Below are positions 55,709 to 64,000 of a stretch of DNA of 64,000 nucleotides, in pieces (the first letter of the stretch is position 1; each line of letters opens with the position of its first letter). The notes under the pieces are model-generated. The model did not search any database. It was not told where the DNA came from and saw only the letters and a program-made list of their open reading frames with translations. This stretch comes from Pinus tabuliformis (taxonomy: Eukaryota; Streptophyta; Pinopsida; Pinales; Pinaceae), in contig CM062815.1 of NCBI GenBank assembly GCA_031772625.1, positions 121,691,977 to 121,755,976 on the forward strand. The letters run 5' to 3'. The position numbers were made by a program, and so were the translations under genes.

Positions 55709-58700
55709 AAAATCAAGCCATCAGGGCTTGGCACAATCATGCTTAAACTGCCTGGTCTTCCAGACTTTCTTCTGGATCATGTTCTATATCTCCCACAGCT
55801 CAAGAGAAACTTGCTGTCCTTGGTCCACATCCGCCAGCAAGGTCACTCCATTCATATGTTCGATGGCAAGCTTGAGGTAAGAAAAGCATCTGACCACTCA
55901 CTTGTCATGAGGGGAATAGAAGAAGAAAGACTTCTCAAAATGCAAGGAACCTCTGCTCATGCACAACATTTCTCATATATTTCTCATCATGAAGAAGGTA
56001 CACTTCCATCAAGTTTATTATGGCATGCTAAATTTGGACATTTAAACTATGACAGTCTCCGCTTATTGAAGAAAAATGGTGTTGCTGGTTTGCCTACAAT
56101 TCCTAGGAAACATAAGCAATGTGATGCTTGCATTCTAGGAAAGCATAGCAAACAGTCTTTTCATGATTCACATTCAAGAGCACATAGGAAGCTTGAACTC
56201 ATTCATTCAGATTTATGTGGTCCAATGCCTGTTCCTTCTGCAAATGGAAATAAATATATCATGACATTTATTGATGATTACACCAGAATGTGTTGGGTTT
56301 ATTTATTGAAGAACAAATCTGATGCTTTTCAAACATTCAAGAATTTTCATAAATGGATTGAAAATGATGCACAATCTCATATTGGGTCTATTCGCACTGA
56401 TAATGAAAAAAAATATACATCAAATGAATTTGAAAACTATCTTCGCCAACATGGGATCAAACATCAAACAACTGTACCTTATAATCCCCAACAAAATGGT
56501 GTAGCAGAAAGAATGAATAGAACAATTTTGAATATGGTACGATCCATGCTTTTCTTCAAAAATGTAAAGATAATGTTTTGGGCTGATGCTGTTCTATGTG
56601 CTGCATATATAAAGAATAGATGTCCATCTAATGCTATAAGAAACAAGACTCCTTATGAATTGTGGTATGAACATGTTCCTTCGGTAAAACATCTCAGGAT
56701 CTTTGGTTCCACCTGTTATGCTTTGATACCAAAGGTACATAGAAACAAACTTGGTGCTAGAAGTCGTAAGTGTATCTTCCTGGGGTATTCAAACACCTCT
56801 AAAGCATACCACCTCTATGATGAAGTAAATAAAAAGTTTGTTGTATCTAGAGATGTCATTTTTCTTGAATCATCCAAATTTGACAATGTTGTTGAGCGGC
56901 AACTTGATCGCTTGGATAGATTCGCAAAAACGAAATCATTTCAAGAATTTGATAATCAGATTCCACATCTTGAAGGGGGGATTCCTATACTAGATCAACA
57001 TGTGGAATCTTCTTCTGAAGAACAATCTCCCCTGCATGAAACTCCAACAACGGATGATGCTTTAAGTGATGTAATTGATAGAATTGGGAGACTCAATCTT
57101 GATTCAGTCCCAACTCAATCAACAGAGCAGCCTGGACCATCTCAGAAAGGTCCCCCCAAAGTGGCTGACAAAGACACTTGAAAGTGTTTATCCTGATGAA
57201 ATTGGAAAAACAGGAACCAAAAATTCAAACCGACAAAATGGAGGTGATGTAGATGACTCTAATTCACCTGTTGATATGGATGTTACTTATGATTGTGAAT
57301 TGAACTTGTCTACAGATTTTGAACCAACTTCCTTCAAAGAAGCTGCTTCTCATGATGAATGGAAAGAAGCGATGAAAAAAGAGTATGATGCCCTCATAAA
57401 GAATGGCACTTGGAAGATGGTTGATCCTCCATTTGGAACCAAACCAATTGGCTGCAAGTGGGTCTACAAGAACAAATACAAAGCTGATGGTTCACTTGAC
57501 AAGCACAAAGCTAGGCTTGTGGCAAAAGGTTTTGCACAAAAGGAAGGGGTCGATTATGAGGAAACTTTTGTCCCCACAGCAAAATGGGCCACCATCCGGA
57601 CACTCTTTGCACTAGCAGCTCAGAACGGTTGGAAAGTCCATCAAATGGATGTAAAAACTGCCTTCTTGAATGGAGATCTAAAAGAAAATGTTTTTATGTC
57701 CCAGCCTGAAGGATTTGCTGTGAAAGGACATGAACATAAAGTATGCAAACTTGTGAAGTCCTTGTATGGCCTCAAACAAGCACCACGAGCCTGGTATGAA
57801 AAACTAACTGAGCATTTTCTGAAACTCAACTTCAATCATTTTGATCTTGATGATGCAACTTTATTTGTCAAGAAAGTTGGCAAAACAGTTGTATATCTTG
57901 TGGTATATGTAGATGATCTTTTAATGACAGGGAACAATGAAAGCTATATTGCATCCATAAAGAAAGAATTAGGAAAAAATTTTGAAATGACTGATTTGGG
58001 CTATGTTCATTACTATCTTGGCATTGAAGTAACCCAACATGCAAAATCCATATTTCTTTCTCAAAAGAAATACATTGGAGATTTGTTAAACAGATTTGGC
58101 ATGACAGAGTGCAATCCTCTTTCTACTCCAATGGAACAAAACTTAAAGCTCACATCTATTGAAGGAAAGGAATTTGAGGATGCAACAAAGTATAGACAGC
58201 TTGTAGGAAGTCTCATCTACCTCACTACTACTAGACCAGACATTTCATTTACTGTTGGAATCCTCTCCAGGTTCACGCAAAAGCCTTGTGAGGGACATTG
58301 GTCTGCTGCAAAAAGAGTTCTAAGGTACTTGAAGGGAACTCAAGACCTTGGAATCAAGTATACACAGGTGGACGACTTCAGCTTGATTGGATACTCTGAT
58401 TCAGACTTCGATGGAGACAAAGAAACTGGAGTATCTACTTCAGGATATGTTATGAGTCTTGGATCAGGAGCTGTCTCTTGGAGATCACGCAAACAATCAG
58501 CTCCAGCAGATTCCACAACAGAAGCAGAATACGTGGCAGCAGCTGAAGCAACGAAAGAAATTGTGTGGCTCAGGAAAATTCTTGAAGATTTGCAGGTAAA
58601 ACAAGTACAATCAACTCCACTCATGATTGACAACACCTCTGCAATAAAGTTGGCCAAGAACCCAAAGTTCCATGATCGTACAAAGCACATCAATACTAAA

Positions 58701-58859
58701 TATCATCTGATCCGACATCATGTTGAGGCCAAAACAATCCATCTCCGTCATTGTTCCACAAATGAGCAAATTGCAGACATTTTCACCAAAGCGCTTGGAA
58801 GAGAAAAGCTTGAAAGATTCAGAACGATGCTTGGACTCACCAACATCCCTTCAGATTAA
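55709..58859 (+). pseudogene. Copia pol of the young element: integrase, RT, RNase H (one frameshift)
   Basis: The frame from 55739 to 57181 continues the protease frame. It holds the GAG-pre-integrase (LLWHAKFGHLNYDSL, CDACILGKHSKQ) and the integrase core with Asp in LIHSDLCGPM, Asp in SIRTDNEKKYTS and Glu in PQQNGVAERMNR. A 1-nt change in a CCCCCC run near 57155 shifts pol into the 57075-58859 frame (594 codons). That frame has RT (KVHQMDVKTAFLNGDL, LYGLKQAPRAWYEKL, YVDDLLMTG) and RNase H (YSDSDFDGDKETG, DSTTEAEYVAAAEA, IDNTSAIKLAKNP, ADIFTKALG). All catalytic motifs are intact. Repair of few sites separates it from an active element, so it is a recent insertion. Confidence 0.93.
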
Positions 58860-58868
58860 GGGGGGGAA
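58860..58868 (+). other. Polypurine tract
   Basis: GGGGGGGAA follows the pol stop codon and directly precedes the 3' LTR. Confidence 0.93.
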
Positions 58869-59026
58869 TGTTGACACCTAATCCTCTGCGATTGGGTGAA
58901 TTTGGAATGTGAACAGTCATCAAGAAGATGAACTGATCAGTCACATTCATGTATATAACAATAGCTACCTAATGAAATAAACGAATCAATTTTTCTGCCA
59001 AGTCTGGAGTTACTCCTGGTCTGACA
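58869..59026 (+). repeat. 3' LTR of the young Copia element
   Basis: 158 bp. It differs from the 5' LTR at three sites seen by eye: TGCGATTGG for TGTGATTGG, CTGATCAG for CTGATTAG, and ATCAATTTT for ATCAGTTTT. Confidence 0.95.
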
Positions 59027-59618
59027 TAAATTTTGTTTGAAAAAGATAAAAATATTTTGGGATTTTTTTTTTTTGCTAATTTCAGTCTTGGCTCGGGGAT
59101 TTATCACGTTTTATTTTTTCCTGCTGAGGCTAAAATTTTGATGTGGAATTAATGTTTATCATCTTTTATGCTTGAATGATCCTGAATGTAATATCTGGTT
59201 AGCACTTGATGTGGTTGTTTAAAGCATTTATCTTTCGAAATTTTAATTGCTGAAATATAGTTATTGAGTTTTAATCGCTGGATCACTATAAAAGCATTGT
59301 GCGTTTATCGAATGTCTTGCATTTGCTTGAGTTATCTAATGGTAAATGATTTTTGATGGGTTCATCTTTCCACAAAATCTGATAATTAATCGTTTAAACA
59401 TTAAGCTCCACAAGGCACTGGTTTGTTAACTCAATAAAATCTATTTAGTGCTTGCTCCTTCGTGTCTCCCAACCCAACTGGTTCACAGTTGGTTTTCATC
59501 ATCTCATAGGGTCTCCCCCCCTTAGCCGTGGGAGACAGGCTTAAACGGAGAGATCGGGGATCAGGGTGACAGCCCCCATTCTGAGCATTGTCGTGACAAT
59601 CTGTGCGACAACACGACC

Positions 59619-60151
59619 CACAAGAAGCTTATATATACAAGGAGGTCAAAGTCATTTGGAGCATCATCTCTCAAGCTAGTTCTATATCTCAAGAAGAGCT
59701 AGAGAAGTGCGAAGTCTATTTCCAGGAGGTCGAAAGAAGTGCGAGTTTGGGGAAGTCTATAGAGAGGAAGAAAATCGAACTTTTGGTATCTCTCTCTCTC
59801 TCTGTTTCATGGTCCAGATTGGGAGATCAAAGTCTTCTAAGTTTTCACTGTTGCTGGAAGCTGCTACCTAGTCGAAGTTGCTAGAAGGGGTCGAAGATAT
59901 GGGAGGCTGACTTGGTGTGGAGTGAAAGTCTGGTCTTGGTCTAGGGTGAAGATTCTCAAAGAATACTATTGAAAGTAAGAATTATCTTGACTGGGTTTTC
60001 CCCTCGAGGGGGGTTTTTCCCTGGCATAGTGCCTATATCTTGTGTCTCTTGTTTTGTGATCTTCTTACACACATAATATGGTAATTGCTTGATGAAAGAT
60101 AAGATAATAAAGAAGTAAAAGAAACCAACACACTCACAAGTAATTATCAAG
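59619..60151 (+). repeat. Outer Copia 5' LTR, second piece
   Basis: It resumes the LTR interrupted at 40965. It includes the phrase GGTTTTCCCCTCGAGGGGGG (about 59993), the typical U5 wording of plant Copia LTRs. It ends at the hAT target site TTATCAAG (60144-60151). Confidence 0.6.
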
Positions 60152-60177
60152 CTAAGTTGCACGAAACGGGGAAACGC

Positions 60178-60215
<38 letters not shown>

Positions 60216-61253
60216 AAAATATTTAAATATATATATGTGCAATCATAAAGCATAAATGATACATTATAATTTATTACACTTAAACATTAAGATTTAATTT
60301 ACATCACATTTACTCATGAATGATCACATAATGAAAATAAAAATATCGGAATATCCAAAAGCAACATTTATTATATATCCAAATCTCAAAATCAACCTTT
60401 ATTTATATTAATATATGAGGCTGCAAGTACAATAAAGACTATAAGGATGCAAGAGAGAGATCCAAATCAGGATTTTCTGCATCCACATCCCATTCTTTAG
60501 AAGGACCACTGTTGTATTGGGAGTCTCCTCCTACATAGTCGAACGACCTTAGTGCTCTTGATTAAATACACGTTTCATACCCTAGTACCCTACATGATCT
60601 TGATTATTGGGAGTTTCCCTTGCATAGAGGGCTTGGTTCTCTTGATTAAATACAAGTTCCATACCCTAGTACATGATAAAATCCAATGGAAACATTGCAA
60701 TCCCTCCAATCCTGAAATCCTGAAAAACAAATAAGTCTGCTGGATTTTGAGTGAGATCTAAAATTCTACTTTCTCCATATGAAATCCAATGAGGACGAAA
60801 CCACTCTCAAACATCCTGAGTCATTTCATGGTAATGTTAAAAATTTAAGTAAAAGGATGAAAATGAAAAATAAAGGAGAATATCACTTTTACTTTAAGAA
60901 TTTAACATTACCATGAACTGCATATCCCTCAAACTTCCTGATGAACTGCATATCAACACTAGGGCAAAAATTCACTTTTATAACTTTAGACACGCATCTA
61001 GAAGCAACAAGAAGTCACTAACATACCCTAAAAGTAAATTAAAAAACAAATTAAAAAAAAACACAAGTTAATGAGGAAACGTGGGTCGTACGGCCCTGAA
61101 ACGCGTTTCCGGCCGTACTGGCCACGTTTCCGTTTCGGGAAACGTGGCAGTACGGCCGGAAACGCGTTTCACGGCCGTACCAAACGCATTTCCGCGTTTC
61201 GTACCCATTTCTGTACGGAAATGGACCTCTACACCACGTTTCCTGCAACATAG
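60152..61253. mobile_element. Non-autonomous hAT element
   Basis: 1102 bp, flanked by a perfect 8-bp duplication TTATCAAG (60144-60151, 61254-61261). Terminal inverted repeats are CTAAGTTGCACGAAACG and, inverted from the right, CTATGTTGCAGGAAACG (15 of 17). No transposase is encoded. A TA microsatellite starts at 60180. The right end (61076-61250) is a GC-rich cluster of GAAACG/CGTTTC and CGTACGGCC words. A diverged duplication (ATTGGGAGT...CTTGATTAAATAC...CCATACCCTAGTAC) lies at about 60515-60680. The ends resemble those proposed for the hAT element at 30010-39044. Confidence 0.92.
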
Positions 61254-61261
61254 TTATCAAG

Positions 61262-61305
61262 AAAGGAGAATCAAACCCTAATACAATTGCTTCGATTTTC
61301 CAAAA
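61262..61305 (+). repeat. Outer Copia 5' LTR, last piece
   Basis: It begins just after the hAT duplication and leads to the primer site. Its end, TTCCAAAA, is not a canonical CA terminus, so the exact LTR end is uncertain. Confidence 0.55.
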
Positions 61306-61317
61306 TGGTATCAGAGC
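61306..61317 (+). other. Primer-binding site of the outer Copia element
   Basis: TGGTATCAGAGC, the Met-type site. Confidence 0.88.
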
Positions 61318-62995
61318 TAAGGTTAGGAAGAGTCGAAGATCACTTTGTTGGCATGAATTCTCCCTCTATGGTGAACTACACAAGAATGGGTTGCAACACT
61401 GCTAGAAGCTGGATCAAGAAGGTCATCTACTATTTGTTCAACAAGGTCAAGAATCATGGATTCTTGGCTGCCTTTACAGGTTCTCTTACTGATGACAATG
61501 CAGGGATCATTGATAGTGGAGCATCGAGACACATGACAGGTGAAAGTAAGCAACTTCATACACTATCAAAGGAGCCATCCTCTCATGCAATGGAATTGGA
61601 TGAAAACAAAAGCTATTGTCAGATATTTTTGGAATTGCACTGTGTAATATGGTTGATTCGTCCAACGTTTTGGATGGTGATTCCATCCATCATCAGGGAC
61701 CAAAGAGAGTCTCAAAGGAGCCATCCTCTCATGCAATGAAATTGGGTGAAAACAAAAGCTATTGTCAGATATTTCTGGAATTGCACTGTGTAATATGGTT
61801 GATCCGTCCAATGTTTCAAATGGTGACTCCATCCATCATCAAAGACCAAAGAGAGTTAAGGAGTCACCATTCGAAACGTTGGATGGATCAACCATATTAC
61901 ACAGTGTAATTATGGAAATATCTGACAATATGATTAACTGTGGAAGTCTCCAATCAAACAAAAGCTATGCTGTTAGAGGTCTGGGATCAACATCAAAGCT
62001 GGATAATGGATCGAAGCTACATCTCAACAACATTCTCTATGTTCCAGGTTTGAAAAAGAATTTTCTTTCTATTTCTTGTTTAGAAGATAAAGGGGAAAGA
62101 GTTGCTTTTGTTGATGGAAAAGTATTGGTTTGGGGAAAAGACTCTAGCATTGATAAAACTAGGGTTATTGGAGTTCGTGAAGGAAGTCTTTATCGGGTCA
62201 TTACACCACCTCCTCAAGCTTTGGTTCATATGGAAATAAGTCCAATTGAGCTATGGCATAGGAGGTATGGTCATCTACATTACAAGGTCATCCCTACTCT
62301 TAGTCAACTGGTTCATGGTATTCCTAATATGAAGTTAGATCATGAAGGTGTGTGCAAGGGATGCTCTTTGGGGAAACATACTAGAAAGCCATTTCATAAT
62401 AGTGAAACTAGGTCTAAAGAGATATTAGACCTCATCCATTCCGATGTGTGTGGGCCCATGTTTGACAAATCACTTGGAGGTCATCTTTACTATGTGACAT
62501 TCATTGATGACCATTCTAGGAAGACATGGCTCTACCTCCTCAAAACTAAAGATGAAGTATTTGATAAGTTCAAGGAGTTTAGGGTTGAAGTGGAAACCCT
62601 AACTGAAAGAAAGATAAAAACTTTGAGGTCTGAAAATGGTGGGGAATACGCTTCTAAAGAGTTGATTGCATATTGTAAGGAAGCAGGTATTAAGAGGGAG
62701 CTCATTGTTCCCTACTATACCGAACGAAATGGATTGGCCGAAAGGAAGAATAGGTCAATAGAAGAGGGCATTCGAACTATGAACCTTGATCAAGATCTAC
62801 CAAAGTTCTTATGGGGAGAAGCAACGATGACTGCCATATACATTCAAAATAGACGTCCTCATAAGAGTCTTGATAATACTACACTCGAAGAAGTATTCAC
62901 AGGGAAGAAGTCGATTGTGCATCACCTCCGAATCTTTGGAAGTCCAATATATATCCATGTTCCAAAAGAAAAGCGAAAGAAGTTGTCATTGTCAA
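61318..62995 (+). pseudogene. Outer Copia protease-integrase pseudogene, truncated
   Basis: Gag is almost wholly missing: only about 150 nt separate the primer site from the protease (IIDSGASRHMTGES, about 61510). After LHTLSKEP the coding text is disrupted by a direct plus inverted duplication (61566-61929) and resumes at NKSYAVRGLG (about 61957). The GAG-pre-integrase follows (LWHRRYGHLHYKV, CKGCSLGKHTRKPF), then the integrase core with Asp in LIHSDVCGPM, Asp normally in the LRSDNGG box but here LRSENGGEY (Asp to Glu), and Glu in TERNGLAERKNR. The frame 61762-63033 then leaves homology at about 62990 (VPKEKRKKL), so RT, RNase H and the 3' LTR are absent. Confidence 0.85.
61566..61929. repeat. 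Direct plus inverted duplication in Copia pol
   Basis: A 146-bp unit (61566-61711) is repeated directly at 61712-61857. Its middle is then repeated inverted: arms 61761-61830 and 61860-61929, 70 bp each with a 29-nt spacer and a few mismatches. The RNA or single-stranded DNA could form a long hairpin. Confidence 0.9.
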
Positions 62996-64000
62996 CTCTT
63001 TCTCTTTCTTCAGAACACCATATTAGATGTTGATCAATATCATCAAACAAATTCTCCTTCCAACCTCTTGACATGCTTTATCTTCAACAAGGTTTTGCTT
63101 CATCTTTCAATCATCAATGTGTTCTTGAAATGAACTCATTAACTGGAAGCTTAAACATCATTTCCTATAGGGTCCTTATAGTTCCCTCCTTGCATCATGC
63201 TCATCATTTTCAAGGAGTCATCAACGAGCATGAGAGTTGCTTTGCTCATCCTTCACATCTTGCTTCCTTTATTATGTACCTGCAATTTTCACCGACAAGT
63301 ACAACCAAGCAAAATATACAAAAACAAGAGCATGATATCAATTCTGTCAATCCAAGGTTTCCATGGTTTCTTAGGTGTACTTTTTAGGGTTGTAGATACA
63401 AACCCAATATTTCTTGATCCAACCCTTATTAGGGTTTTTACTTTTAGCGGAAACATCAGTCCCAGGGTTTTTATTTCAAGTACTAGGATTTTATTTTTAC
63501 TTCAACCCTTCATAGGGTTGTACCACACACCCTAGATTCTTTCTGCAAAAACCTAGATATCTTTACATAAGGGCTAGGGTTTCATAAGAAGGAATCAAAC
63601 AGTGAGGGTTAGGTTTTTCTAATCTAAGTCCCATCTAGGGTTTATGAACCCTAGATACCACAAACTTTCAAAAATGTAAAATCTATAAACCCTAGATTCT
63701 AACCATGCAAAGTACGCTGCAAAACCCTAATTACTTTTCAAACCCTTTCTAAAGATCATTACCATAGTCGATAACATGAAATGCACATATATATTGTATG
63801 TATCTCTGCAATATTATCATACCTTTAAAGATCTAGTCCTTTCCTCATGTGCAAAACTTCTTCAACAAGTGTCTTGACTTCTCTTGTGTTGAGTTGCCAA
63901 CTTTGTCTTTATGCAGAGCTATGCCATTCTTCAGATGTCATTCCTTTCTTTCTTTATGAGAGATAGAATTTTTCTCTATCAAAATTGCCAGTGTCATCGT
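62996..64000. other. Unassigned non-coding DNA
   Basis: Copia homology stops abruptly near 62990. The stretch 63380-63740 repeats the words ACCCTAGATT, CTAGGGTTT and AACCCTA many times. These are telobox-like words common in plant promoters and also in decayed LTRs. No coding domain was recognised. Confidence 0.5.

Larger units (their letters stand above)
53132..59026 (+). mobile_element. Young Copia element with captured expansin fragment
   Basis: 5895 bp, flanked by TAAAT at 53127-53131 and 59027-59031. It has 158-bp LTRs, a Met primer site, a 1.38-kb leader, gag, pol and a strong polypurine tract. The LTRs differ at 3 of 158 positions by eye. Coding capacity is nearly complete but carries a few inactivating changes (a gag frameshift, a TAA at 55706-55708 and a pol frameshift near 57155). 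Confidence 0.95.

Noticed and set aside
63380..63740. Interstitial telomere array suggested by many AACCCTA words
   Set aside because: The words are scattered and not in tandem 7-bp register.

Overview
The window is nuclear DNA from a land plant. It carries plant-type ALG7/GPT exons, plant Copia and Ty3/Gypsy retrotransposon lineages, hAT DNA transposons and an expansin fragment. The density of stacked, mostly decayed LTR elements suggests a large repeat-rich genome such as a gymnosperm, but the species cannot be named from this sequence. Almost everything here is transposable-element DNA. The only host gene I can support is three exons of the dolichol-phosphate GlcNAc-1-phosphate transferase gene (28707-29244).

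Layout. 1-4546: the end of an internally deleted Ty3/Gypsy element plus flank, then a 100-N assembly gap (4547-4646). This block is a near copy of 24093-28636. 4647-6392: a Copia integrase/RT fragment. 6393-18998: a decayed SIRE-like Copia element. Its 3' LTR is split by a minus-strand, non-coding LTR element (13240-16754, 5-bp TSD AGGTG). 18999-22925: unrecognised non-coding DNA. 22926-26286: a complete but internally deleted Ty3/Gypsy element (TSD CTCAC). 26287-28706: flank and intron. 28707-29244: the ALG7 exons. 30010-39044: a decayed autonomous hAT transposon holding a gag-only Ty3/Gypsy element (30591-36185), which itself holds a solo LTR (34217-35406). 39045-40352: simple degenerate repeats and unassigned DNA.

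40353 to about 62995 is a three-level nest. The outer Copia element has its 5' LTR cut into three pieces. One interruption is a long, open-reading-frame-intact Ty3/Gypsy element (40966-59613, TSD CGACC). Its 3' LTR is in turn interrupted by a young Copia element (53132-59026, TSD TAAAT). The other interruption is a non-autonomous hAT element (60152-61253, 8-bp TSD TTATCAAG, 17-bp TIRs). 62996-64000 is unassigned.

Two things deserve most attention. The young Copia element carries, antisense in its leader, a captured expansin gene fragment with exon 1, a phase-1 intron with both splice sites, and part of exon 2. The large Ty3/Gypsy element has an unusual pol order: an extra RNase H with all four acidic residues lies between protease and reverse transcriptase, while the usual RNase H after the RT has lost its catalytic positions. 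Boundaries were read by eye from terminal motifs, target-site duplications, primer-binding sites and repeat alignment. No database search was run.
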